A DNA stretch of 64,000 nucleotides from Sulfitobacter sp. F26204. Its GTDB lineage: Bacteria > Pseudomonadota > Alphaproteobacteria > Rhodobacterales > Rhodobacteraceae. The stretch is from NCBI RefSeq assembly GCF_026410305.1, contig NZ_JAPMLQ010000002.1:930001-994000 (forward strand), in the 5' to 3' direction. The notes beneath the pieces were generated by a model that was given only the letters and a program-made list of their open reading frames with translations, had not been told where the DNA came from and did not search any database. Made by a program: the position numbers and the translations under genes. Below, piece after piece: positions 26,180-34,456 of the stretch. Every line of letters starts with the position of its first letter. Positions within the stretch are counted from its first letter, which is position 1.

Positions 26180-29011
26180 ATGCCTAAGAAAATGCTTATC
26201 GATGCCACCCACGCGGAAGAAACCCGCGTTGTGGTGGTGGACGGAAACAAGGTTGAAGAATTCGACTTTGAGTCCGAAAACAAACGCCAGCTTGCTGGCA
26301 ACATCTATCTAGCCAAAGTAACACGTGTAGAACCATCCCTGCAGGCCGCTTTTGTAGACTACGGTGGCAATCGCCACGGGTTCCTTGCCTTCTCGGAAAT
26401 CCATCCCGACTATTATCAGATACCTGTTGCTGACCGGCAGGCGCTGCTGGAAGAGGAACGCGCCTATGCAGAAGCACAGGCGGCCAAGGATGAAGACGAC
26501 TCCAAACCCAAGCGCCGCTCGCGCTCGCGCAGCCGTGCCAAGCCCAAGGCCGAAGATGCCGTTGGAACAGACGTCAAGACATCCACCGAGATCGAAGGAA
26601 TGGAAACCGTTGATCTGACCGATGACGACGAAGTCGAAGTCAGTGATGATGAGGCCTCCTCGCCGATGGAGCGTGTGCCTGAGACACCGGTCGAAACGCC
26701 TGAAGTGAGCGAAGACGATGATGAATCGACGGCGGAAGATGCCGACGATGAATCATCCGAGGCAGAAGACGATGACACCCAGTCAGACGAAGACGGCGAC
26801 GCAGAATCCAAGGGTGCCAATGCGACGTCCAAGGATGAGAACATCGAATCTGTTGCTGATGAAGATGACAGTGAAGACATTCGTCCTGTACGCAAACCAC
26901 GTCCGCGACGCTACAAAATTCAGGAAGTCATCAAGGTACGCCAGATCCTGTTGGTGCAGGTCGTCAAGGAAGAACGCGGAAACAAAGGCGCGGCGCTGAC
27001 CACCTATCTGTCGCTTGCGGGCCGTTATTGCGTACTCATGCCCAACACTGCGCGTGGTGGTGGCATCAGCCGCAAGATCACCAATGCTGTAGACCGTAAA
27101 AAATTGAAAGAAATCGCCAGTGAAATCACCGTGCCCTTGGGTGCTGGACTGATTGTGCGCACTGCGGGGGCCAAACGCACCCGTGCCGAGATCAAGCGCG
27201 ATTATGAATATTTGCAACGGCTGTGGGAACAAATCCGCGAATTGACGCTGAAAAGCATCGCCCCCGCCAAGATCTACGAGGAAGGCGACCTGATCAAACG
27301 CTCGATCCGCGACCTCTATAACCGCGACATCGACGAAGTCTTTGTCGAAGGGGAGCGCGGGTATCGCATCGCCAAGGATTTCATGAAAATGATCATGCCA
27401 TCCCACGCGAAAAACGTGAAACGTTACGAAGAAAACCTGCCGCTGTTTGCGCGATACCAGGTGGAAAGCTACCTGTCCGGCATGTTCAATCCGACGGTGC
27501 AGCTTCCTTCGGGCGGCTATATCGTTATTGGTGTGACCGAGGCACTCGTGGCTATTGACGTGAACTCTGGGCGGGCCACCAAGGAAGGCTCCATCGAGCA
27601 GACGGCGACCAAGACCAACCTTGAAGCCGCCGCCGAAGTGGCGCGCCAGTTGCGTTTGCGTGACCTTGCAGGCCTGATTGTCATCGATTTCATCGACATG
27701 GACGAACGGCGCAATAATGCTGCTGTCGAAAAGCTGATGAAAGACAAACTCAAGACGGACCGCGCCCGCATCCAGGTGGGGCGGATCTCGGGCTTTGGTC
27801 TGATGGAGATGTCGCGTCAGCGTCTGCGCCCAGGCATGATCGAGGCGACGACACAGCCTTGCGTGGCGTGTCACGGCACCGGGTTGATCCGATCGGACGA
27901 TAACCTCGCCTTGTCGATTATCCGTCAAATCGAAGAAGAAGGCACACGTCGCCGCACCCGCGAGGTGCTGATCAAGGCACCAGTCGGAATTGCCAACTTC
28001 TTGATGAACTCGAAACGTGAACATGTCGCGCAGATTGAGGCACGCTATGGTATGGCAGTGCGGATCGAAGGGGACCCGCATCTGGTCAGCCCGGATTTCT
28101 CGATGGAGAAATTCAAGACAGCCACGCGTAATGTACCTGTGGCAGGCGCGCATATTGTATCGGTTGATACTTCATTGATGGATCAGATCGACGAAGACGA
28201 GGCCGTCGCCGCCGAAGCGGCCGAAACAGAAGACACGGATGAAGATTCTCGCGGGAGGGGTCAGCGCGACAATGGTGGCCGCGAAAACGGCAATGGTGAG
28301 CAACAGTTCGATGCCGACGGCAAACCCAAACGCAAGCGCCGTCGCCGTCGCAGCCGCGGGGGACGCGGCAAGAACGGTGGCGATAGTGGCAATGGTGAGT
28401 ACAACTCAGAGTCCGATAACGGCGCAGAGGATGACAATGGCGATGCCGCCGATCAGCAGCAGTCCTCGCAGAAATCTGCGCAATCTTCTGAGGCGTCAAA
28501 GGATCTAGCAGACGATAAGGCTGACAGCAAACCCAAGAAGCCGACCTCGCGCAGCCGCACACGTACGCCCAAAGCGGAAGTTGAAGCCGAAACTGCAGCA
28601 GATGCAGATGCGACGGCCTCAGAAGCCGTGAGCCCAAAGGCCAAGGCAAAGGACAAGGACAAGCCGAAGTCCAAGTCCACGCGCAAGCCGGCTGCCAAGA
28701 AAACCAAACCGGTTGAAGAGCACGCGGACGAGGATAAATCAGACGAACAGGCTGCGGAAGAGTCCAAGGAGAACAAACCAAAGAAGACCACACGCAGCCG
28801 CGCAAAGCCAAAGCCAAAGCCGAAAGCCAAGTCTAAGCCCGAGGAGGCACCGGAACAAGCCGCGCCAGCGCCGGCATCCGAACCTACGCCTGCGCCGGAG
28901 CCGACCCAAGTGCCAGAGCCGGCGATGGCGACACCCGAACCTGCGGCGGAACCGGCACAGGAAGTTGCCAAAAAGCCCAAGAAAAAAGGATGGTGGTCAT
29001 TGGGCCGCTAA
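26180..29011 (+). CDS. rne: Ribonuclease E
   Basis: Endoribonuclease of 943 residues that starts mRNA decay and processes rRNA and tRNA. The N-terminal S1 domain (from GNIYLAKVTRVEPSLQAAFV) is split by a long acidic insert (about residues 95-235) as usual in alphaproteobacteria. The catalytic core has VAIDVNSGRATKEG and IDFIDMDERRNN with the metal-binding Asp residues, and the zinc link CVACHGTG. The C-terminal third (from about 680) is a low-complexity Lys/Arg/Pro/Glu-rich scaffold with a basic RKRRRRRSRGGRGKNG stretch, expected to bind RNA and degradosome partners. ATG 26180 begins PKKMLIDATHAEE, the family start. Confidence 0.96.
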   Translation: MPKKMLIDATHAEETRVVVVDGNKVEEFDFESENKRQLAGNIYLAKVTRVEPSLQAAFVDYGGNRHGFLAFSEIHPDYYQIPVADRQALLEEERAYAEAQAAKDEDDSKPKRRSRSRSRAKPKAEDAVGTDVKTSTEIEGMETVDLTDDDEVEVSDDEASSPMERVPETPVETPEVSEDDDESTAEDADDESSEAEDDDTQSDEDGDAESKGANATSKDENIESVADEDDSEDIRPVRKPRPRRYKIQEVIKVRQILLVQVVKEERGNKGAALTTYLSLAGRYCVLMPNTARGGGISRKITNAVDRKKLKEIASEITVPLGAGLIVRTAGAKRTRAEIKRDYEYLQRLWEQIRELTLKSIAPAKIYEEGDLIKRSIRDLYNRDIDEVFVEGERGYRIAKDFMKMIMPSHAKNVKRYEENLPLFARYQVESYLSGMFNPTVQLPSGGYIVIGVTEALVAIDVNSGRATKEGSIEQTATKTNLEAAAEVARQLRLRDLAGLIVIDFIDMDERRNNAAVEKLMKDKLKTDRARIQVGRISGFGLMEMSRQRLRPGMIEATTQPCVACHGTGLIRSDDNLALSIIRQIEEEGTRRRTREVLIKAPVGIANFLMNSKREHVAQIEARYGMAVRIEGDPHLVSPDFSMEKFKTATRNVPVAGAHIVSVDTSLMDQIDEDEAVAAEAAETEDTDEDSRGRGQRDNGGRENGNGEQQFDADGKPKRKRRRRRSRGGRGKNGGDSGNGEYNSESDNGAEDDNGDAADQQQSSQKSAQSSEASKDLADDKADSKPKKPTSRSRTRTPKAEVEAETAADADATASEAVSPKAKAKDKDKPKSKSTRKPAAKKTKPVEEHADEDKSDEQAAEESKENKPKKTTRSRAKPKPKPKAKSKPEEAPEQAAPAPASEPTPAPEPTQVPEPAMATPEPAAEPAQEVAKKPKKKGWWSLGR

Positions 29012-29033
29012 TCTGCACCAAAGCATCAAAAGG

Positions 29034-29062
29034 AAAGGGCAGGTCCAACAACCCGCCCTTTT
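29034..29062 (+). terminator. Terminator of rne
   Basis: AAAGGGC and GCCCTTTT flank a loop of about 14 bases, 23 bases after the rne stop. The leftward tusA-like gene ends just beyond, so it may act for both. Confidence 0.75.
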
Positions 29063-29068
29063 CGCATT

Positions 29069-29296
29069 TCAGAGGCCTTTGCGTACCAGATAGACCTGGA
29101 CTGCACCTTCATCCGAGGTTTCAATCAGTATATTGCCCGTTTCCGCGCAGAAATGCGGCACATCGACAATCGCTGCGGGATCATCCGCACGCATGATGAC
29201 GTGTTCACCGGGCTGAAGGTTCTTTAGTCGCTTACGCAGTTTCAGTACCGGCAGGGGGCACAGCAGGCCTGTTGCATCAAGGTCATGAGTTGTCAT
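29069..29296 (-). CDS. TusA/SirA-family sulfurtransferase
   Basis: Product of 75 residues with the family motif LDATGLLCPLPVLKLRK, in which Cys13 carries the persulfide, and a conserved C-terminal strand. TusA relays sulfur to tRNA thiolation and other pathways. ATG 29296 (MTTHDLDA) is chosen over an upstream ATG three codons away. It is divergent from the ccdA-like gene with a 92-base spacer, which suggests a shared redox/sulfur theme but proves nothing. Confidence 0.88.
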   Translation of the reverse strand: MTTHDLDATGLLCPLPVLKLRKRLKNLQPGEHVIMRADDPAAIVDVPHFCAETGNILIETSDEGAVQVYLVRKGL

Positions 29297-29388
29297 ATGC
29301 GCCAAATATGCGAGATGTTACGATAGGTCCACAGTCTTGTGACCAAAGGCAGCGTGACGCTGGTGCGCTTCCTCGCTATGGGTGGGAT

Positions 29389-30141
29389 ATGTTTGGAATT
29401 GAACTCATTGACGCGGGGATATTGCCCGCAATGCTTGTGGCGCTTGTGGCAGGGATCATCAGCTTTCTCAGTCCCTGCGTGCTGCCGATTGTGCCGCCTT
29501 ATCTGGCCTATATGAGCGGCGTGACCCTTAGTGACATGTCAACGCAAGATGACGCACGGCGCAAGGCCGTCCTGGCAGCGCTTTGTTTTGTATTGGGATT
29601 GAGCACTGTCTTTCTGATCCTTGGCTTCACGGCGTCGATCTTTGGGGCGTTTTTCCTTCAGAACCAGGTGCTTTTCGCGCAGATCTCGGGCGTCGTGATC
29701 ATTGTGTTTGGACTTCATTTTCTTGGTGTGTTCCGAATTCCTTTTCTGGACCAGGAAGCGCGACTGGATGCAGGTGACAAGGGCGGTTCCAGTTTCGGGG
29801 CCTATGTCCTGGGGCTTGCCTTTGCCTTTGGCTGGACGCCTTGCATCGGGCCGCAACTGGGCGCGATCCTGTCTCTGGCCGCTTCCGAAGCCTCGGTAAC
29901 CAAGGGTACCTTGCTGCTGGGGGTATATGCCGCCGGACTCGGCATTCCGTTCTTGTTGGCCGCCATGTTCATTACCCGCGCGATGGGCGTGATGAACCGG
30001 CTCAAACGGCACATGAGAACGATCGAACGTGTGATGGGAGGGCTGTTGGTTCTGGTTGGTGTGATGATGGTGACGGGCGCGTTCACGTCGCTTGCCTTCT
30101 GGCTGCTTGAAACATTCCCATCCCTGGGACTTCTGGGATAA
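29389..30141 (+). CDS. ccdA: CcdA-type thiol-disulfide transporter
   Basis: Polytopic membrane protein of 250 residues, with about six membrane segments, that carries reducing power across the inner membrane for cytochrome c maturation. The two redox cysteines lie in FLSPCVLPIVPPYLAYMSG (Cys30) and in GWTPCIGPQLGAIL. ATG 29389 follows a GGGTGGG sequence and directly precedes the first membrane segment. The upstream in-frame stretch is not family-like. Confidence 0.92.
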   Translation: MFGIELIDAGILPAMLVALVAGIISFLSPCVLPIVPPYLAYMSGVTLSDMSTQDDARRKAVLAALCFVLGLSTVFLILGFTASIFGAFFLQNQVLFAQISGVVIIVFGLHFLGVFRIPFLDQEARLDAGDKGGSSFGAYVLGLAFAFGWTPCIGPQLGAILSLAASEASVTKGTLLLGVYAAGLGIPFLLAAMFITRAMGVMNRLKRHMRTIERVMGGLLVLVGVMMVTGAFTSLAFWLLETFPSLGLLG

Positions 30142-30208
30142 TTCATCGCAACTGACGGCCTTACTCTTGCCCAAAATCCGGGTTATATTTCTTGGAAATG
30201 AGGGTGCT

Positions 30209-31444
30209 ATGGGCAGTTCAGAAAATGACAAGGTGACGTCGCGGCGGGTGTTTTACATTCCCGGCTATGACCCGATTCATCCGCGTCGCTATCGCGAGTT
30301 GTATCGCAAGGAAAGTGCAGCACAAGCAGCGGTTTCCGGATATGAAATTGCCCTGAAGGCCAAACCCAAAGGTGAGAATTACGGCTGGTCAGTCCAGGCC
30401 AGGATCGACGGAACCGATGTGCATGCGGATGTCGAGGTGTTGGTCTGGTCCGATATCGTACGCGACAGCATGGCTACGTCGATCCCTGCAACATATCTTC
30501 AATTGCTGCGCACCGCATGGGTCTATATCGCCTCGGGTGCACTGTGGCGTTTGATGAAGCTGCGCAAAGGGCCGGTGATTGCAGCACTTTATCCCGTGGG
30601 GATGTTGGTGTTGCAACTGTTATTGGCCTGTCTGGCTGCGGCGCTGATGATTGAGGTTGGCACAGCCTTGTTGACGCCCAGACTGGGCATCGCTGCCGTG
30701 CTGGTTTCGATGCTTGCAGCGGCTGTTGTTTTTGTCGCCCTGTTGCGCTGGTTCAAAAAACAGGATGGCAAGTTCTACGCCTATTATCTGATGCATGACT
30801 ATTCCTATTCGGCTTCTTCACTGGGCGAAAACCCGCCCGAGCTTGAGGCGCGCATTGCGACATTTGTGGATACGATCGCAGAGGCGCTTCAAAGTGATGC
30901 GGATGAGGTTCTGGTGGTCGGCCATTCATCGGGTGCACATCTGGGGGTGTCGATCATGGCGGATCTGATCCGTCAGGGCAAGGTTCCTGGGGGCGGGCCT
31001 GCCTTGTCCTTTCTCACCTTGGGGCAGGTGGTGCCCATGGTCTCCTTCCTGTCACAAGCACATCGTTTGCGGGCTGATCTGCATGATCTTGCCTCACGTG
31101 ATGAACTGACCTGGGTAGATGTGACTGCCCCTGGTGACGGCTGTTCCTTTGCTCTGTGTGATCCTGTTTCGGTGTCCGGTGTCGCGCCAGAAAACAAGCG
31201 ATGGCCGCTTGTGTTTTCCGCAGCCTTTACCCAGACACTCAGCCCTGCGCGGTGGAGGGAACTACGCTGGCGCTTTTTCCGTTTGCATTTTCAATACCTC
31301 TGCGCTTTTGACCGGCCCAAGGACTATGATTATTTCCAGATCACGGCAGGGCCTGAAACCCTGGCAGCCCGCTATGCCGACCGTCCTCCCAGCAAGTCGC
31401 GGATCGATCGTGCAGTCAGCAAATACAGGTCGATGGCTGCATGA
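30209..31444 (+). CDS. Membrane-associated alpha/beta hydrolase-like protein
   Basis: Product of 411 residues. The N-terminus has FYIPGYDPIHPRRYRELYR; two membrane segments lie at about 126-150 and 156-178; a hydrolase-like domain follows with the nucleophile elbow VVGHSSGAHLG. The N-terminal GYDP stretch resembles the oxyanion side of alpha/beta hydrolases, so the two membrane segments appear to be inserted into the fold. Its stop overlaps the P450 start by ATGA, so the two are translated together. The substrate is unknown; lipid-like molecules are a guess from the context. Confidence 0.7.
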   Translation: MGSSENDKVTSRRVFYIPGYDPIHPRRYRELYRKESAAQAAVSGYEIALKAKPKGENYGWSVQARIDGTDVHADVEVLVWSDIVRDSMATSIPATYLQLLRTAWVYIASGALWRLMKLRKGPVIAALYPVGMLVLQLLLACLAAALMIEVGTALLTPRLGIAAVLVSMLAAAVVFVALLRWFKKQDGKFYAYYLMHDYSYSASSLGENPPELEARIATFVDTIAEALQSDADEVLVVGHSSGAHLGVSIMADLIRQGKVPGGGPALSFLTLGQVVPMVSFLSQAHRLRADLHDLASRDELTWVDVTAPGDGCSFALCDPVSVSGVAPENKRWPLVFSAAFTQTLSPARWRELRWRFFRLHFQYLCAFDRPKDYDYFQITAGPETLAARYADRPPSKSRIDRAVSKYRSMAA

Positions 31445-32793
31445 CGATCCCACCCAAGCCGCCCAGTCGATCGGATAAGGTATCACTGTGGCGTTATGCC
31501 AAGCTGTTTCGCACCGACATTCTGTCGGCCCAGCCTGCGCGGCTCTATCGCGCATGGATGGCGGAATTCAAGACACCGTTTTTCCGCAGCTATCTGGTAA
31601 ATCAGCCCGAACTGGTCAAAACCGTGCTAAAGGACCGTCCGGAGGATTTTCCAAAATCGGAGCGGGTCAGTGAAGGTCTACGCCCGCTGCTGGGAAATTC
31701 TGTTTTCATCACCAATGGCGAATTATGGAAACGGCAGCGGCGTATCATCGATCCGGCATTCGAGGGTGGCCGCCTGCGCGAGACCTTTCCTGCCATGTGG
31801 GACGCTGCCGAAGCTGCGGTCAAACGGTTGGACGCCCAGGTTGGTGAAACGATCGAGATCGAGGCTGAAACCAGTCATGCCGCCGCCGACGTGATTTTTC
31901 GAACGTTGTTCTCCATCCCGATCGAACATCATTTGGCACAGGCGGTTTTCAGTGAATTCCGGAATTACCAACGCTCGCAACCATTGCTGAACATTGCGGC
32001 CTTGGTCCCGCTGCCGCGCTGGATGCCGCGGTTCTTTAACAAGGGAACCAAGGAAAGTGCGAAAAAAATACGCAGGTTGATCGCTGAACTGACGCGCGAA
32101 CGCTTTGTCCAGATTGCGGCTGGGACAGCACCGGACGATCTGGCGACCAAGATCATGACAACAGCGGATCCTGTTACAGGTGATCAGTTTGACGAGATAG
32201 AAATGGCCGACCACGTCGCCATATTTTTCCTCGCAGGTCACGAAACCAGCGCCTCTGCCCTGGCCTGGGCTTTGTATCTCATGGCGACGCATCCTGAATG
32301 GCAGGAAAAATTGGCAACCGAAGCTCGGGTGCTCGGCACCTGCGATTTCGGTGTCATGTCAAAACTGCGCCTCAGCCGTGACGTGTTTCGCGAGGCACTG
32401 CGGCTCTATCCACCGGTCCCGATGTTGGTTCGTGAGGCCGCATGCCCAGAGAATTTTCGTGACCGTAATGTCAAAAAGGGATCGCAAGTGGTGATAAGTC
32501 CGTGGCATCTGCACCGTCAGGAGCGGCTGTGGGACAATCCTGACGGATTTGACCCAACACGCTGGCAGACAGAAAACGGACGGAAATGCGGACGCGAGGC
32601 CTATATCCCATTTTCTGCCGGCGCACGGGTCTGTACCGGGGCAGGGTTTGCGATGGTCGAGGGTCCGTTACTTTTGTCGCGCATCTTGAGAGATTTTCGT
32701 ATAGAGGCACTGCCGGATCGTGTTCCGGTTCCTGTTGCCCATCTTACGGTCCGGTCTGACCAGGGTATCTGGTTGAAGCTGGAACGGCGGTAG
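31441..32793 (+). CDS. Cytochrome P450
   Basis: Soluble bacterial P450 of 450 residues. The oxygen-binding helix is FFLAGHETSASAL, the ExxR motif is REALRLYPPVP, and the heme loop is PFSAGARVCTG with the ligand Cys398. The heme loop has Ala-Gly instead of the usual Gly-x-Arg spacing at one position, but the pattern FxxGxRxCxG is kept. It overlaps the hydrolase-like gene by four bases. No redox partner genes are adjacent. The subfamily and substrate cannot be told from sequence alone. Confidence 0.93.
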   Translation: MTIPPKPPSRSDKVSLWRYAKLFRTDILSAQPARLYRAWMAEFKTPFFRSYLVNQPELVKTVLKDRPEDFPKSERVSEGLRPLLGNSVFITNGELWKRQRRIIDPAFEGGRLRETFPAMWDAAEAAVKRLDAQVGETIEIEAETSHAAADVIFRTLFSIPIEHHLAQAVFSEFRNYQRSQPLLNIAALVPLPRWMPRFFNKGTKESAKKIRRLIAELTRERFVQIAAGTAPDDLATKIMTTADPVTGDQFDEIEMADHVAIFFLAGHETSASALAWALYLMATHPEWQEKLATEARVLGTCDFGVMSKLRLSRDVFREALRLYPPVPMLVREAACPENFRDRNVKKGSQVVISPWHLHRQERLWDNPDGFDPTRWQTENGRKCGREAYIPFSAGARVCTGAGFAMVEGPLLLSRILRDFRIEALPDRVPVPVAHLTVRSDQGIWLKLERR

Positions 32794-32862
32794 GTTCTAC
32801 CATCTTGGCATTGTTTGACTTAGAAGCAGGGAAACGGAATCAGATATGACGGAGAAAATCCA

Positions 32863-33750
32863 ATGAACGCAGCACAGATGACGCAAATGAAAAGCGGCAA
32901 AGGCTTTATCGCGGCATTGGATCAATCCGGCGGGTCGACGCCCAAGGCGCTGAGCCTTTATGGTGTCATGCCAGAGGATTACGAGGGCGAAGCGGCCATG
33001 TTTCAGGCAATGCATGACATGCGCGCGCGGATCATTCTTGCGGATGCTTTCACTTCGGACAAAGTGATCGGTGCAATCCTGTTCGAACGCACCATGGATG
33101 GCCAGATCAAAGGCAAGCCGGTTGCACAATTGTTGTGGGAAGATCGTGGTGTCGTGCCTTTTCTCAAGATTGACAAAGGCTTGGAAGACGAAGCGCAGGG
33201 TGTCCAATTGTTGAAACCGATGCCGGATCTTGATGATCTTTTGACGCGTGCAGGGCGGGCCGGTATTTTCGGCACCAAGGAACGCTCGGTCATTCATACA
33301 GCCGATGAAGCGGGAATAGAGGCGGTCGTAGCGCAACAGCTGGAGGTCGCAAGACAGGTTTGTGCGGCAGGCCTTGTGCCGATTATCGAACCGGAAGTGA
33401 ACATCAATTCCAAGTCAAAGGCGCAGGCAGAAGGAATGTTGGCCGCCGCCTTGATGCGCCATGTCGAGACACTGGCACCCGACCAGATTGTCATGTTGAA
33501 ACTGACCCTGCCAGAACAGCCCGGTCTCTATGATGCGCTTGCGGATCATGCCAATGTCTTGCGCGTTGTGGCCTTGTCTGGCGGTTATTCGACTGACGAT
33601 GCCTGTGCGCGGCTTGCCCAGAACACCAAGATGATTGCAAGCTTTTCACGGGCTTTGACTGAAGGGCTGAACGTCAAAATGACGGATGAAGGGTTCAACG
33701 CGGCGTTGGGCGCGAACATCGGCAAGATCTACGATGCTTCGGTTGCATGA
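32863..33750 (+). CDS. Class I fructose-bisphosphate aldolase
   Basis: Schiff-base aldolase of 295 residues of the short bacterial class I type. Landmarks are GKGFIAALDQSGGSTPKAL, the VPFLKIDKGL segment, the PIIEPEVNI stretch and MLKLTLPEQPG, with the Schiff-base Lys. It cleaves fructose-1,6-bisphosphate to triose phosphates in glycolysis and runs the reverse reaction in gluconeogenesis. It is followed by two unusual inverted repeats that probably end the transcript. Confidence 0.92.
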   Translation: MNAAQMTQMKSGKGFIAALDQSGGSTPKALSLYGVMPEDYEGEAAMFQAMHDMRARIILADAFTSDKVIGAILFERTMDGQIKGKPVAQLLWEDRGVVPFLKIDKGLEDEAQGVQLLKPMPDLDDLLTRAGRAGIFGTKERSVIHTADEAGIEAVVAQQLEVARQVCAAGLVPIIEPEVNINSKSKAQAEGMLAAALMRHVETLAPDQIVMLKLTLPEQPGLYDALADHANVLRVVALSGGYSTDDACARLAQNTKMIASFSRALTEGLNVKMTDEGFNAALGANIGKIYDASVA

Positions 33751-33754
33751 GGTA

Positions 33755-33799
33755 TCGGAAACTTTCAAAGTTTCCGACCGTTTTCTTTGAAAGAAAACG
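33755..33799. repeat. Two adjacent perfect inverted repeats behind the aldolase gene
   Basis: The first, 33755-33777, is TCGGAAACTTT and AAAGTTTCCGA around a single C. The second, 33779-33799, is CGTTTTCTTT and AAAGAAAACG around a single G. They are separated by one base and lie between the aldolase stop and the convergent gene. Arms of 11 and 10 bp are perfect. A bidirectional terminator is the simple reading. Confidence 0.85.
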
Positions 33800-33800
33800 A

Positions 33801-34031
33801 TTACAAAAATGACCGAACAGGTTCCTGATTGCAAAAGATCACGATCTGGCCGGCGTTCTCGATTGCATGAAATCCGCGTCGGCGCAGTTCGTCTTTGAAT
33901 TCATCGATTCCAACGTAGCGTTCGACGTCGCGCCGCTTTCTGCGAACGACGCCACCCGTTGCAGCCGCGCGTGAACTGAACAAATCAACGATCCATTCGT
34001 GTGTGGTGAGTGGTGAAGCAGAGCCGGACAT
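33801..34031 (-). CDS. Conserved hypothetical protein (76 aa)
   Basis: Product of 76 residues with no motif I recognise; it contains GVVRRKRRDVERYVG and ELRRRGFHAIENAGQIVIFCN, mixed alpha/beta in appearance. It follows the RHH gene by 9 bases and is probably in the fumC operon. Similar small proteins are sometimes labelled phosphoribosylanthranilate isomerase in databases as far as I recall, but it is far too short for that enzyme. Function unknown. Confidence 0.65.
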   Translation of the reverse strand: MSGSASPLTTHEWIVDLFSSRAAATGGVVRRKRRDVERYVGIDEFKDELRRRGFHAIENAGQIVIFCNQEPVRSFL

Positions 34032-34040
34032 CCAAGAATG

Positions 34041-34274
34041 CTAACCCTCTTTCGGTAAACGATCTCTTAACGCGCGCAGCACATAAAGCCGGATCGCCGA
34101 AGCCAGCCCCATCTCCATCCCGCGGTCTGCATCAATTTCGGCGACCAAAGCATTGATTGGCATGGATTTTGCCTCGGCCAAGGCGCGAAACTCTGCCCAG
34201 AATTCATCCTCCAGCGACACGGATGTGCGGTGCCCCTTCAAGGTCACGGAATGTTTGACAGGCCGTCCGCTCAT
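34041..34274 (-). CDS. Ribbon-helix-helix domain protein
   Basis: Product of 77 residues of the RHH_4 type. The strand-helix-helix reads KGHRTSVSLEDEFWAEFRAL followed by AEAKSMPINALVAEID. Such proteins bind DNA as dimers through the N-terminal strand. Its ATG overlaps the stop of the DUF4169 gene (ATGA). The target is unknown; the partner set (DUF4169, the 76-aa protein) looks like a conserved Rhodobacterales cassette behind fumC. Confidence 0.85.
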   Translation of the reverse strand: MSGRPVKHSVTLKGHRTSVSLEDEFWAEFRALAEAKSMPINALVAEIDADRGMEMGLASAIRLYVLRALRDRLPKEG

Positions 34275-34447
34275 GTGTCGCGGCGATGGGCGTCCAGATT
34301 GCGGGCGATCTTTTCGGCACGCGCCTTCAACGCTTCTTTTTGCGCCTTTGTTTGGCCAAAACGCACGGCATTCTCATCTGCGCGGGCTTTGCGCGAGGCG
34401 CGGTTTCGTTCTTTCTTGACTTTGTTGAGGTTGATGGGGGCGCTCAT
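34271..34447 (-). CDS. DUF4169 protein (58 aa)
   Basis: Very basic 58-residue protein starting MSAPINLNKVKKERNR and ending LDAHRRDT, matching the DUF4169 family, which is almost entirely Lys/Arg/Ala helix. It begins 9 bases after the fumC stop, with GGATGA upstream, and overlaps the RHH gene. Function unknown; the composition suggests nucleic-acid binding. Confidence 0.8.
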   Translation of the reverse strand: MSAPINLNKVKKERNRASRKARADENAVRFGQTKAQKEALKARAEKIARNLDAHRRDT

Positions 34448-34456
34448 TGCGTCATC

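Noticed and set aside
26783..28153. Long leftward frame of 456 codons opposite rne
   Set aside because: Shadow of the repetitive, codon-biased rne reading frame; no motif and no start signal.
33801..34031. Phosphoribosylanthranilate isomerase label for the 76-residue gene
   Set aside because: The enzyme is a TIM barrel of about 200 residues; this product is far too short.
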